64,000 bases of DNA from JAPUDQ01 sp964573015 (GTDB lineage: Bacteria; Patescibacteriota; Saccharimonadia; Saccharimonadales; Saccharimonadaceae): positions 1 through 64,000 of the forward strand of contig CAZNHZ010000002.1 in NCBI GenBank assembly GCA_964573015.1, given 5' to 3'. A program made the translations under genes and the position numbers. Below, piece after piece: positions 17,141 to 26,067 of this stretch. The number at the start of each line of letters is the position of its first letter. Position 1 is the stretch's first letter. The notes beneath the pieces are model-generated. The model saw only the letters and a program-made list of their open reading frames with translations. It did not search any database and was not told where the DNA came from.

Positions 17141-18172
17141 TTAGCCGAGTTCTGTTTTCAGCTTCTCGACCAACTCTACCGGTGTTGGATTGACGCCATT
17201 GAGAATTGCGAGGTAGATACTGACAAAATCACCCAGTGCAAAACTCCATGCTAATTGCTGCAACAGCGTTTCACCCTCCGGTTTAACGACAATCGGCTGC
17301 GGCCGCATTCCGCTTAGCAAACGCTCAGTAACTTCAAATCGCTTCTGTACCCGGCCATGCTCCAGCTCGGAGCGAATTTCAACCACTGCAAACGGTTTTT
17401 CGATCGGATGCGAACTCCAGCCGATAAACTCATTGTGATTAAATTCGGGATAATAGTTAACCCACGCGGTATTTTTGGCATTTTCGTTCATACAAATTTT
17501 CCATTTATTAGCCGCTGGAAACAATTTTGGCCCGGCATACATGATCACCGTCTTACCCATCAGCTGTAATGCCAGCTGTTTGGCATAGTTTTGCTCAGTC
17601 GGCACATCGCTCGCCCAAGCCGAAATCTTGCCGCGTAGCCACTCTCCGACAGAGCTAAGTTCACCAATGTCTTGATGTGTTACTCCAAGCTCACGAACTA
17701 TCGCCACAAACGCGCTGACAAAGTAAAACGTCGCCATTCGCGGTTGTATCCCCGCCGGAATCGCAAAGAGCGGATAGTTTTTCTCGCGTGCGATATCAGA
17801 TAGTTTCCCGCCAGCTGCCACCACGACGATCTGTGCGCCTTTTTCCTCGGCTTGCTGCAAAGCTGTTAGTGTCTCTTCGGTGTTACCAGAATAACTCGAA
17901 GCCACAAACAGCGTATGATCATCGACATACGGTGGGATGTCATAGTTCCGGATAATTTCAAACGGAATCGTCGTCTGCGGCCACGACTGCACGACCACCA
18001 TCGGCAGGGCCGAACCGCCCATTCCCGCCCAGACAATATTTCTTATTTCAGTTTCCGGCGAAAATCTCACATCAAATTCAACCGAAAAATAGTCGCATTG
18101 ACCGGTAGCAACGCTCAGCGCATCCTGTGGGTCGCGCTGGGCGATTGTTTGTTGATTATCAAGTAGCTCCAT
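17141..18172 (-). CDS. Bifunctional phosphoglucose/phosphomannose isomerase
   Basis: 343 aa. Two SIS domains: WAGMGGSALP, ASSYSGNTEETLTALQQA and VAAGGKLSD in the first, and a C-terminal bact-PGI_C-like domain (MNENAKNTAWVNYYPEFNHNEFIGW, where Glu and His are catalytic in the archaeal PGI/PMI family). Interconverts glucose-6-P, mannose-6-P and fructose-6-P. A good RBS (GTGGAGG) precedes the ATG. With the phosphohexomutase at 26775 it would feed sugar nucleotide synthesis. Confidence 0.88.
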   Translation of the reverse strand: MELLDNQQTIAQRDPQDALSVATGQCDYFSVEFDVRFSPETEIRNIVWAGMGGSALPMVVVQSWPQTTIPFEIIRNYDIPPYVDDHTLFVASSYSGNTEETLTALQQAEEKGAQIVVVAAGGKLSDIAREKNYPLFAIPAGIQPRMATFYFVSAFVAIVRELGVTHQDIGELSSVGEWLRGKISAWASDVPTEQNYAKQLALQLMGKTVIMYAGPKLFPAANKWKICMNENAKNTAWVNYYPEFNHNEFIGWSSHPIEKPFAVVEIRSELEHGRVQKRFEVTERLLSGMRPQPIVVKPEGETLLQQLAWSFALGDFVSIYLAILNGVNPTPVELVEKLKTELG

Positions 18173-18265
18173 AGTACCTCCACTATTTGTTTAGACTTTT
18201 CAAGCCCACTACTTATATGATACAGTAAGCGTAAACGAATTGCATAACGAACATAAGAGGTGGGC

Positions 18266-18760
18266 ATGGACAAAACAGTAGAACCAATTACCGATGACGC
18301 AGAACTGGCAAAAGTTCTCGAGGGAATGCAAGACGCATCGCTTCCCGCCGCGCCCGCTGCTCCGGCACCTGGTGATCTGACTTTTGAGGAAACCGCTCAA
18401 GTACCGACCGCCGACGCTGCAACACCACCCGCACCGATCGACCCACCAGCGGCCGTACCTGCCGATCCTGCCTTGTCTATCCCCGAGCCGTCACTGACAA
18501 GCGTCAGCAGTACAGCCGATCCAGCTCTTGAGTCAATCAAAAAAGACGCCTTGACGGAGCTACGACCGCTAGTCGACAAACTCGATCTGCCGGCTGACGA
18601 AAAATTTGACACCCTGCTGCTAATCATTCGCTCAACTGACGACAAAACCCTGGTGCAGAGCGCTTACGATAGTGCCAAGCTCATTACCGACGACGCTAAA
18701 CGCGCCGAAGCCCTGCTAGACATCGTCAAAGAGATCGATTACTTCAACCAAGCAAAGTAA
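18266..18760 (+). CDS. Hypothetical Ala/Pro-rich acidic protein
   Basis: 164 aa from the ATG at 18266, which has the RBS AAGAGGTG; an in-frame GTG two codons upstream is less well placed. The first 90 residues are disordered Ala/Pro/Asp repeats (PAAPAAPAPGD, PPAPIDPPAAVPADPA); the last 70 form a predicted helical domain (LVDKLDLPADEKFDTLLLIIRSTDD, AEALLDIVKEIDYF). No TM or signal peptide. Not recognised. Confidence 0.78.
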   Translation: MDKTVEPITDDAELAKVLEGMQDASLPAAPAAPAPGDLTFEETAQVPTADAATPPAPIDPPAAVPADPALSIPEPSLTSVSSTADPALESIKKDALTELRPLVDKLDLPADEKFDTLLLIIRSTDDKTLVQSAYDSAKLITDDAKRAEALLDIVKEIDYFNQAK

Positions 18761-18784
18761 ACCAATACAAGCCCAAGATCAAGC

Positions 18785-18809
18785 CTAGAGCCTCTCAGAG
18801 AGGCTCTAG
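18785..18809. terminator. 25-bp palindrome between convergent genes
   Basis: CTAGAGCCTCTC-A-GAGAGGCTCTAG, perfectly symmetric around one base, in the gap between the convergent genes at 18266 and 18838. It lacks a T run, so it may be a hairpin terminator of weaker type or a protein-binding site. Confidence 0.5.
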
Positions 18810-18837
18810 AGCATGGTAAACAACTGGTTGCCTAAGC

Positions 18838-20223
18838 TTATCGGTGGCGCGAAGCGCGGTGTTTGGCTATTTTTTGGCGGCCTTTGGCGATCAAATGCTT
18901 GGGGCCAAACCGGCGCGGCTGACGAGCGGCATAGATACGCTGTTGCTTCAGCCCTTGCGGATGGCGATTGGTGTACCAATACATAGCGGTCAAAACTACC
19001 ATGGTTATAACGGCTAGCGCCAGCAAAGTTTCGCGTGGACCGGTGCTCGGTAGCTGCGTGACAGTCGTACCGGGCATACAGCGGCTATCGCCAACTGGTA
19101 CACCAGGCAAACATTCGTTTGGACCACACAGCTTGGTGACGACAACTCGAGCAGTATCTTGCATATTGCCGTTATTTGTCTCGACGCTCGCGGTGTTCGT
19201 CAAGGTATTTTCGCCGCAACGCGTGAGCGCAGCGTCGGTTATCTTGGCGGTAAATGTGTAAAACGCGTTGGAGCCGGCGTTGTAGTTACCGATATTAGCG
19301 CCGCCCCCGGCAATCGCATCAGATACGCCTACACCGTTCGAATTATTGGCGTTATAAAGTTTTGAGCTGCCTTTTTGGTACTCGACACCCGCCGGCAAGA
19401 CATCTTTCAAAACGACATCGTTTTGGGTGGTGGTACCGGCATTTTTGTATGACAAGCGATATTCGATTTTGTCACCGACATTGGCGGTCAAGCTATCCGT
19501 CCAGCCGCTTGCACCGGCCTTGCGAACATCTTTGCTAAAGGTAAAAGACGGTTGGTCGGCCTTGACCCGAAAAGTTATATAACCGGCATATTTGTGACAG
19601 CCGGGCAGGTTGCCGTCAAGCGCATCATAGCCCAAGCTCACTCCGCTCGAAATGATGGTATCGGGCATTATCACACCGTTTACTTTGCCAAAACTATGTA
19701 TGGTCGTCGAGCCGGGCACGTATCGCAGCGCGATATCGCCGCCGGTCGTATTTTTTAATACAATATCATCATAAACATCGTTTGGCTGCGCATTGGCAGC
19801 ACCGACATGCGCGACGGCTTTGGTATCACCGCCGTTTTTGACTATTGCCGGTATTTCGGCTCGCGCGTACGCTCCATGCGCGATACCGGTACCGCCAGCG
19901 TTGTAGTTATCGGCAGCGTTATTGTGATAATACACGTATACGACGTATTCTTTGCCGGGTGACAGCGAAATCGTATCGCTGTAGGTTTCGTTGCTGGCGG
20001 TTTGCTCACGCACTTGCATAAAGTTGCGTTCATCACCGTGCGACGGATTGTTGGTGATTGAGTTAAATGTTACATACGTAGCCGGTTTTTCAATCGTAAA
20101 AGCCGGTCGCTCCGGTCCCCAAGCCCAGACTTGGGTCACTGCCGCTACGCTCAGCAACACCCCGGCCAAAACCGCCAGGCCCGGTTTGCTGCTGGCGATC
20201 AGTCGTCGGTAGAATGATTTCAT
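18838..20223 (-). CDS. LPxTG-type surface protein with DUF11 repeat domain
   Basis: 461 aa from the ATG at 20223 (MKSFYRRL, RBS AAAGGAACC). A signal peptide (about 1-35) precedes an N-terminal domain with SPGKEYVVYVYYHNNA and a DUF11/conserved-repeat domain (VGDKIEYRLSYKNAGTTTQNDV, LKDVLPAGVEYQKGSS, TNTASVET) typical of isopeptide-stabilised Ig-like surface repeats. The C-terminus has QLPSTGPRE (LPxTG) and a TM helix, then an unusual 40-residue, very basic tail (GRQKIAKHRASRHR) far longer than in normal sortase substrates, so stable membrane anchoring is also possible. Probably co-transcribed with the upstream gene at 20269 (45-nt gap). Confidence 0.85.
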   Translation of the reverse strand: MKSFYRRLIASSKPGLAVLAGVLLSVAAVTQVWAWGPERPAFTIEKPATYVTFNSITNNPSHGDERNFMQVREQTASNETYSDTISLSPGKEYVVYVYYHNNAADNYNAGGTGIAHGAYARAEIPAIVKNGGDTKAVAHVGAANAQPNDVYDDIVLKNTTGGDIALRYVPGSTTIHSFGKVNGVIMPDTIISSGVSLGYDALDGNLPGCHKYAGYITFRVKADQPSFTFSKDVRKAGASGWTDSLTANVGDKIEYRLSYKNAGTTTQNDVVLKDVLPAGVEYQKGSSKLYNANNSNGVGVSDAIAGGGANIGNYNAGSNAFYTFTAKITDAALTRCGENTLTNTASVETNNGNMQDTARVVVTKLCGPNECLPGVPVGDSRCMPGTTVTQLPSTGPRETLLALAVITMVVLTAMYWYTNRHPQGLKQQRIYAARQPRRFGPKHLIAKGRQKIAKHRASRHR

Positions 20224-20268
20224 ACTGGTTCCTTTGCTGTTAGTTTTATACATGCCGTTCGTTATAAA

Positions 20269-22092
20269 TTACGGGCTGGTTATTTCACCACTGCTATTTG
20301 GCTGACCGGGCGCGACTTGCTCGACTGTACCCGGTACTGTTTGTACCGCTTCGGTTGTACCTGGTGCAGTGACGCCGGTCTCCGAACCGATTGGTCGAGT
20401 AGCTGACTCCGGTATATTAATGGGGCTCACGCCACCGCCAACATCACGTGTTTCGACAGTAACCGGCTGAGTAATCACTTCGGGCTGAGGGCCAGCGCTA
20501 GGTTCGGCGCTCACCGGCGGTTTTTCACCAACGCCGGAATCTTGGGTGTTGTCAGTGCCGGGCCGCTGGTAGTCGGTTTTGTTGGCTGACTTAGGCGTAT
20601 CACCGGGCGTTTCAGGTGTATCGCCGCCACCGGTTCCGCCCGGGGTATCGGGCGTAGTTGGGGTGTCAGGAGTGGTTGGTGTGTCAGGTGTAGTCGGTGT
20701 TTCCGGCGTCTTAGGCACCTCTATCGGCGGACCAAGAGGCACACCCTCAGGCGTGGTAACCGTCACGCTTTGGGGCGCTTCGTAATTAATCGTGTGGATA
20801 TCCACCAGATTTTGCTGAGCTGCAGCGATATCAGTTTCATATACCATCGCTTTTTGCAGACACAGCAGCGTAAGATGCGTTTCGCCACCGCTGCCATCGT
20901 TCCAACTAATTACTACCCACTCGCCTTTCTTTGCTACCGAGCTGTCGTAACCGATTTGTTCGCCGTTACGATAAAGTGCTGCGTAGTCATACGGAACAGC
21001 CTCAAAGCGCATAGTGGCTTTTTCGAGGTCCTTGACCAAATTGTCATAGACGCTCTGGGCGTATTCGTGGTCTGACTCCAATCGCTGTACACAATCATTG
21101 AGTTTATCGACATCAAACCCATCAACCCGACCACAGCTAACCTCCGCCAGCACTCCCGAGTATTTCTTGGCCATGTCTTTTAAGTAGGCTGTGTAAGCTT
21201 CGTGGGTGCGCTCGCCAGTGTACGGTTTGGCAATTTTGAACTCTGTCTCGGCGCCCTCTTCAAACCGGCCGACGAACTCAACTCGCTCGCCTTGTTCGGC
21301 ACCACGCTCGGCGTTGAGGAATTGTTTTTCTTGAGCATCGGTGACCGACAGGTTGGCTAATTCGCTCTCGCTGCCATCTACCACCGGCAAATGACTCAGC
21401 TCACCATCATTTATGCTCGTACCTGGGCCAGCATCACGATACTCGGCTGCGGCCGCAGTTTTGCTGCCGCCGGCAAAAAAGCCACTAAAAGCCAATCCCA
21501 GCATAGCGGCACTGGCGCCAATTTTTCGTAATATTCGGCGTCGTCGTTTGCCTTGGGTTTCGGGATGATCGGCACGGCTTTCGGGCCGATTAGATGTGTC
21601 AGTACCCTGATTTGCTTCGCTGCCGACGTGTGTCGCCATAAATTCGTCCCGAGCTTCGTCCTCGGTGCGGGTGTCATAAGGCTTATCCTGAACTTCACGC
21701 AGCAGCGCGCGCGACATCGGCACAACTGCGCCATCCGCCATAGTCACCTCGCCTTGTGAATTCATCGATACGTTACCACCGTTAGCTCGCGCCAGCTCTT
21801 TGAGTGATTCGATAAATTCCGTCTTGGCTTCGGCCTCTGTGCGGGTATCATATTGCTCGGCATTACGCTCGGTGCGCGGCATCGTCATCTCTTTGTGACG
21901 CTTACCGGCATGATGCATGGTCTCCAGCAATTCTTCGTTGGTAAGCCCAAACACATCAACGCCTCTTTCACTCAGACTGTCACGCAACTCGCTAATCTTT
22001 GTCCAGCCGCCTACCTCGCCGTACATGCCGGCTAACTGCGCTGTCAGCGCCTCTTTGTGCTGTTGTTTGTTTGGATCTGTCTCTGCACCCAT
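20269..22092 (-). CDS. Large membrane-anchored protein with intracellular N-terminus and Pro/Thr-rich exterior
   Basis: 607 aa. Residues 1-185 are charged and contain two copies of a motif with YDTRTEAEAKTEF / YDTRTEDEARDEF. KRRRRILRK precedes a single TM (about 195-215, AAMLGLAFSGFFAGG), so the N-terminus should be cytoplasmic. The exterior part holds a helical region with two Cys (EVSCGRVDGFDVDKLNDCVQ), a small beta domain, then (TPDTPT)n repeats and a long Pro/Thr/Gly tail without an LPxTG motif. No family recognised. Strong promoter (TTGACA-17-TATGAT) with a 5' leader of about 50 nt. Confidence 0.75.
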   Translation of the reverse strand: MGAETDPNKQQHKEALTAQLAGMYGEVGGWTKISELRDSLSERGVDVFGLTNEELLETMHHAGKRHKEMTMPRTERNAEQYDTRTEAEAKTEFIESLKELARANGGNVSMNSQGEVTMADGAVVPMSRALLREVQDKPYDTRTEDEARDEFMATHVGSEANQGTDTSNRPESRADHPETQGKRRRRILRKIGASAAMLGLAFSGFFAGGSKTAAAAEYRDAGPGTSINDGELSHLPVVDGSESELANLSVTDAQEKQFLNAERGAEQGERVEFVGRFEEGAETEFKIAKPYTGERTHEAYTAYLKDMAKKYSGVLAEVSCGRVDGFDVDKLNDCVQRLESDHEYAQSVYDNLVKDLEKATMRFEAVPYDYAALYRNGEQIGYDSSVAKKGEWVVISWNDGSGGETHLTLLCLQKAMVYETDIAAAQQNLVDIHTINYEAPQSVTVTTPEGVPLGPPIEVPKTPETPTTPDTPTTPDTPTTPDTPGGTGGGDTPETPGDTPKSANKTDYQRPGTDNTQDSGVGEKPPVSAEPSAGPQPEVITQPVTVETRDVGGGVSPINIPESATRPIGSETGVTAPGTTEAVQTVPGTVEQVAPGQPNSSGEITSP

Positions 22093-22140
22093 AGTGTACC
22101 TTTTGTTTTTTAAGTATTTTTATGTTTACAACTTGTTGGC

Positions 22141-22169
22141 ATCATAGCAAAAGCATTATCCAATGTCAA
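22141..22169 (-). promoter_or_regulatory. Promoter of the 20269/18838 surface-protein operon
   Basis: Minus strand TTGACA (22164-22169), 17-nt spacer, TATGAT (22141-22146). Confidence 0.8.
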
Positions 22170-22403
22170 CGATTTACCGCAAAACATTTGGTCATATATA
22201 TAAATAGAGCACCTTATCAAATATGCTCTATAAATAATTCGATATGACACGCCCCCGTTAAGAGGGCGCGACGCCGAGGATGTATATCTCGACGACTTCA
22301 GCGACCTCGCCGCCAGTAAATCGCAACTCTAGGATATTCAAAAATCAGTAATCACACCTCGCAGCAATATTTGATTCGTTTTTGGCGTCTCTTAGCTTAT
22401 TAT
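22170..22403. other. Intergenic region with degraded ORF traces
   Basis: No intact gene. It contains an imperfect hairpin (TAGAGC...GCTCTA, about 22205-22230) and, on the minus strand around 22258-22340, an open stretch that ends with GEVAEVVEIYILGVAPS followed by TAA. This reads like the tail of a lost GC-rich gene but has no start. Confidence 0.4.
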
Positions 22404-22441
22404 ACTGTCAAAATACGTCCGATCGGACAGTTTTTGACAGT
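22404..22441. repeat. 38-bp palindromic repeat, left copy
   Basis: ACTGTCAAAA-tac-GTCCGATCGGAC-agt-TTTTGACAGT: two nested palindromes. The direct repeat at 23837-23874 matches 36 of 38 positions. The pair brackets the DGQHR gene and its promoter and terminator. Confidence 0.85.
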
Positions 22442-22480
22442 GGCTTTTATAATTGCTGGAAGTGCTGTAAGGTAAACGAA

Positions 22481-22512
22481 ATAAAATAGCCCCGCACCGA
22501 TATGGTGCGGGG
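22481..22512 (-). terminator. Terminator of the DGQHR gene
   Basis: CCCCGCACC-loop-GGTGCGGGG (22490-22512) followed on the minus strand by CTATTTTATTTC. Confidence 0.75.
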
Positions 22513-22593
22513 TCGCCGGTATTTCCGGCTCTCGGTCTATCGCGGACCGATAACGCATGTGCCCGAAGAGCTCGCGCTACGCTACCCTACGTG

Positions 22594-23619
22594 TTAGGCG
22601 ATGATCTCGGACTGGCCCGACTCCAGCTTACGCTGGTGGGCGCGACCGATGAACTCGTCGAGCTTAGCCGTCATCTCACGCTGACTCACGTTCTTCTGGG
22701 CCTTGGCGGTCCAGTTGAAGTGCGATGCCAACTGCAGACCGTCACGGAGGCTCTCAATGCGGAAGTCGTCACCGATCTTGACGCGGAAGTTGCTTCCGCT
22801 GACGATCAGCATGATGACGGCGTTGATGCCACGGGCAGTAGTGAGCACGTGCTCGTTGCTCTTCCAAGCCTTCGGCCAGATCTCGCTGGCAACGAAGATC
22901 GTGTTGAGCGCTACCTCGGCGCGCTTCTCAAGCGACAACGCGAAGAGAGGCGAGCCCTTGCTCATGACCGACTTGAGACTGGCCCACAGACCGGCGGCAT
23001 TGATGCCTTCGGTGCGATGCTGGTGCTCGTACGGACGCTTGGTCGTCTCGTTAAGGATGATCATCCCCTTGAGCGGACTGGCCGTATCGGAGTTGAGCTG
23101 CAACACCAGCTCGTAGGCCTGACGCTCAGCATCAGTCGCCCACTCGCCCAGCTTGTGACGCATGGCGAGGTCGAGGCGTGAGTCGATCGGCTTGCGCATG
23201 CGCTGCTGACGGAAGACCTTGAGCCGCTGCTCGTAATCAAGCCCCTGAGTCGCGACGACCGGAAAAGCCCAACGAGCCAGCTCCTCGGGGTTGAGCACCT
23301 CACAGGCACCGCGACGGTGCTGGCCATCATCGATGGAAAGGTACGCGCCCTCGCCCATGATGAGTCGTCCGTTCTCGTAGCGCCAGTCACCCCGCAGATC
23401 ACCGCAAATCGAATCCAGCATAACGGTGTCAGGCTGGAGCATCGCCTCAGCGATCCTGAGCGCGTGACGCTCGTCGTACATGCGGTTCACCCCCTCGCTT
23501 GAGCAGCCGAAGCGCTCAACGCGCGAGATGTTCGGAAGGTCTTCCGCCTTGACCGTAAAGGTGAAGACGGTGATGTTTCGCTGTTGGACCTGTGCGGCCC
23601 GGAAGGTGGGATTCGCCAT
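22594..23619 (-). CDS. DGQHR/DndB-like protein
   Basis: 341 aa from the ATG at 23619 (MANPTFRAAQ; RBS GAGGAGA); an upstream in-frame start lacks an RBS. The diagnostic LSIDDGQHRRGAC (about residue 95) and surrounding helices place it with DGQHR-domain proteins related to DndB, the regulator of DNA phosphorothioation, and to ParB-like nuclease folds. No dndCDE genes are present, so a stand-alone DNA-related function is likely but unknown. GC-rich codon use, strong own promoter and terminator, and 38-bp palindromic repeats on both sides suggest an acquired cassette. Confidence 0.75.
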   Translation of the reverse strand: MANPTFRAAQVQQRNITVFTFTVKAEDLPNISRVERFGCSSEGVNRMYDERHALRIAEAMLQPDTVMLDSICGDLRGDWRYENGRLIMGEGAYLSIDDGQHRRGACEVLNPEELARWAFPVVATQGLDYEQRLKVFRQQRMRKPIDSRLDLAMRHKLGEWATDAERQAYELVLQLNSDTASPLKGMIILNETTKRPYEHQHRTEGINAAGLWASLKSVMSKGSPLFALSLEKRAEVALNTIFVASEIWPKAWKSNEHVLTTARGINAVIMLIVSGSNFRVKIGDDFRIESLRDGLQLASHFNWTAKAQKNVSQREMTAKLDEFIGRAHQRKLESGQSEIIA

Positions 23620-23728
23620 CCCCGGTCTCCTCTGGTTGTTGAGGCATACTATGATTTTCTGCCTCATGGTAGGTACTCACTCGTCGTGATCGGGTACTAT
23701 GCTTCTCCGACTATGAGTGGTGAGGCAA

Positions 23729-23757
23729 ATAATACTCTCTTTATCTTTATTTGTCAA
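23729..23757 (-). promoter_or_regulatory. Strong promoter of the DGQHR gene
   Basis: Minus strand TTGACA (23752-23757), 17-nt spacer, TATTAT (23729-23734), leaving a 5' leader of about 100 nt. Confidence 0.8.
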
Positions 23758-23836
23758 TATGTCAATTATGTTTCTTTGTAGTTTCTCCTGGTATCTTCAT
23801 GACCCTTATGCATATACTAAATACGTACCAATAAAT

Positions 23837-23874
23837 ACTGTCAAAATACGTCCGATCGGACACATTTTGACAGT
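23837..23874. repeat. 38-bp palindromic repeat, right copy
   Basis: ACTGTCAAAA-tac-GTCCGATCGGAC-aca-TTTTGACAGT. Same orientation as the copy at 22404 with two base differences next to the inner palindrome. Confidence 0.85.
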
Positions 23875-23937
23875 AGGTGATCATAGAATACACCCCTGAG
23901 ATGTGCATGATGAGTCGATCCTCGATCTCAAAACATC

Positions 23938-23968
23938 AAAAGAGCTGCCGGATACGACAGCTCTTTTT
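23938..23968. terminator. Bidirectional terminator after groEL
   Basis: AAAAGAGCTG, 10-nt loop, CAGCTCTTTTT, about 25 nt beyond the groEL stop. Confidence 0.88.
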
Positions 23969-23993
23969 ACCACTAGAATCTAAGAACCTGCTT

Positions 23994-25631
23994 CTAATAC
24001 CCCATGCCCCCTGGCATGCCAGCAGGAGCGGACGGTTCGTCTTTTGGTACATCGACGACGAGCGCACCCATAGTCATCGCGGTTGCAGCGATCGAGACGG
24101 CGTTTTGGATCGCTTGGCGCGTGACGGCTACTGGATCAACTACGCCAGCTGTCTTGAGATCGACCAGTTTGCCCGGTTTCATGACATCGATACCCATTCC
24201 GGTGGCGCCATCCTGGACTTGGGCGAGCAACGCATCGGCGTTGAGACCGGCGTTTTGCATCAGCTGGCGAAATGGCTGCAGCAGGGCTTGCTTGACGATA
24301 CTGCGGCCAGCAGCATGCGAGTCAGCCCCATCGGCTTTGAGCTTGTCGCTGAGGTTGACCAGCGTCACGCCGCCGCCGGCAACAATTCCCTCAGCGAGCG
24401 CTGCTTTGGTGGCTGCGACGGCATCATCGACACGGTATTTCTTCTCTTCGATCTCTGTCTCGGTCGCACCACCGACTTTGATAACGGCGACTTTGCCCTC
24501 GAGAGCAGCAGCCCGTTTCTCGTATTGCTCTTTGTCGTATTCGCTGGTTGCATTTTGACCTTGCTCACGGATCTGAGCGACGCGGTTGGTGACATCAGCC
24601 ACGCTGCCGCCGCCCTCAATGATCGTCGTCGCGTCTTTGGTCACTAGTACCTTGCGAGCCTTGCCAAGCACGCCGAGATCAGCATTTTCAAACGTCAGCC
24701 CGATATCTTCGGAGATGACAGTTGCTCCGGTCAGCACAGCGATGTCCTGTAGCGTCTCTTTGCGGCGATCGCCAAATGCTGGAGCCTTGACGGCGACGGT
24801 GTTAAACGCCCCGCGCAGCTTGTTGAGCACCAGCATAGCCAGCGCTTCACCTTCGACATCTTCAGCGATCAGCACCAGGTCTTTTTTGCCAGCCTGAGCG
24901 ACGCGCTCGATCAGTGGAGAGATTTCAGCAACGGAGCTGATTTTTTTGTCGGTGATAACAATAGCCGGGTTTTTGTACTCGGCTTCTTGACGGTTTACAT
25001 CAGTTACCATCAGGGCTGAACTGTAGCCACGATCAAACGTAAAGCCTTCTACCACCTCTGATTCCATCTGGAGACCCTGGCCTTCTTCAACAGTGACGAC
25101 ACCAGTTGCGCCAACTTTGTCGATGACATCAGCGATCAGTTTACCGATCGATTCATCGCCTGCCGAGATAGCTGCGACCTCAGCGACACGAGTTTTCTTG
25201 CCGGTCACCGGCTCACTCATCTTGCCTAGACTCTTCAGTACCTCAGCCCCGGCTTCCTCGACACCACGGCGCAGCTCCATCGGATTGTGCCCGGCAGCAA
25301 TCAGACGATTCGCCTCGTTGAGGATGTTGTAGGTCAAGACTGTCACAGTCGTCGTACCGTCACCAGCGACCTTGTTCATCTTACTGGCAGCTTGTTTGAT
25401 CAGATCAGCCCCGACTTTGTAGCCAAGCGTTTCATCGTCTACCTCAGGCAGATCGATACCTTCGGCTACTGTTACACCATCGTGTGTAATCGCTGGCTGG
25501 CCGTATGATTTTTGGATGACGACATTGCGGCCTTTTGGACCCATCGTCGTTTTTACTGCATCATAGAGCACTTTTGCTCCACCGAGCACACGTGCCCGCG
25601 CTTCATCGTCATAAAATACCTTTTTACCCAT
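23994..25631 (-). CDS. groL: Chaperonin GroEL
   Basis: 545 aa. All hallmarks are present: KTTMGPKGRNVVIQKSYG, the ATPase loop AGDGTTTVTVL, and GIVAGGGVTLVN near the C-terminus, with a terminal GMPGGMGY tail. The ATG follows groES by 2 nt. Folding chamber for nascent and stressed proteins. Controlled through the CIRCE operator upstream of groES. Confidence 0.98.
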   Translation of the reverse strand: MGKKVFYDDEARARVLGGAKVLYDAVKTTMGPKGRNVVIQKSYGQPAITHDGVTVAEGIDLPEVDDETLGYKVGADLIKQAASKMNKVAGDGTTTVTVLTYNILNEANRLIAAGHNPMELRRGVEEAGAEVLKSLGKMSEPVTGKKTRVAEVAAISAGDESIGKLIADVIDKVGATGVVTVEEGQGLQMESEVVEGFTFDRGYSSALMVTDVNRQEAEYKNPAIVITDKKISSVAEISPLIERVAQAGKKDLVLIAEDVEGEALAMLVLNKLRGAFNTVAVKAPAFGDRRKETLQDIAVLTGATVISEDIGLTFENADLGVLGKARKVLVTKDATTIIEGGGSVADVTNRVAQIREQGQNATSEYDKEQYEKRAAALEGKVAVIKVGGATETEIEEKKYRVDDAVAATKAALAEGIVAGGGVTLVNLSDKLKADGADSHAAGRSIVKQALLQPFRQLMQNAGLNADALLAQVQDGATGMGIDVMKPGKLVDLKTAGVVDPVAVTRQAIQNAVSIAATAMTMGALVVDVPKDEPSAPAGMPGGMGY

Positions 25632-25633
25632 GG

Positions 25634-25903
25634 TTATTTACCTACTTTCGCGAGCACGTCTTCTTCTTTGAGGATCAGGTACTCTTTGTTCTCAACCTTG
25701 ATTTCTGTCGTCGTGTATTCTTTGTACACAATTCGATCACCTTTTTTGAGGTGTTTGACATCTGGGCCGATAGCCTCGACCACAGCAACAATCGCTTTTT
25801 CTTTGGCACTATCTGGCAAATATAGCCCGCTTGCCGTGCGGGTTGCGGCTTCTTCGCGAGTGGCAATCACGCGGTCAGCCAATGGTGTGAGTGGTTGACT
25901 CAT
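25634..25903 (-). CDS. groS: Co-chaperonin GroES
   Basis: 89 aa. PLADRVIATREEAATRTASGLYLPDSAKEKA contains the mobile loop, followed by VVEAIGPDVKHLKKGDRIVYKEYTTTEIK. RBS GGGAG. First gene of groESL with a CIRCE element about 50 nt upstream. Confidence 0.97.
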   Translation of the reverse strand: MSQPLTPLADRVIATREEAATRTASGLYLPDSAKEKAIVAVVEAIGPDVKHLKKGDRIVYKEYTTTEIKVENKEYLILKEEDVLAKVGK

Positions 25904-25952
25904 TTCTCTACTCCCTCGTTCAACTTATATGAAATCATTGTACCTAAATGAC

Positions 25953-25979
25953 CTAGCACTCGTCAAATGAGAGTGCCAG
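25953..25979. promoter_or_regulatory. CIRCE operator (HrcA site) of groESL
   Basis: CTAGCACTC (25953-25961), 9-nt spacer, GAGTGCCAG (25971-25979): 7 of 9 bases symmetric and matching the TTAGCACTC-N9-GAGTGCTAA consensus at the core. Positioned between a TATAAT-like promoter and the groES RBS. No hrcA lies in the window. Confidence 0.9.
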
Positions 25980-26028
25980 ATACGGATATAAAGATATTGA
26001 TTATAATTAGAATGCATTGTTATATATA

Positions 26029-26057
26029 TTGACAAATTATACTATTTATGCTAATAT
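26029..26057 (+). promoter_or_regulatory. Strong extended promoter of the 26138 gene
   Basis: TTGACA (26029-26034), 17-nt spacer ending TATGC, TAATAT (26052-26057). The same TATGC-TAAtAT extended -10 recurs at 29448-29476 and, on the minus strand, at 36308-36336. Confidence 0.85.
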
Positions 26058-26067
26058 ACAATAATGA

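Noticed and set aside
22258..22345. Short minus-strand ORF ending GEVAEVVEIYILGVAPS
   Set aside because: No start codon or RBS; at most a gene relic, mentioned only in the intergenic entry.
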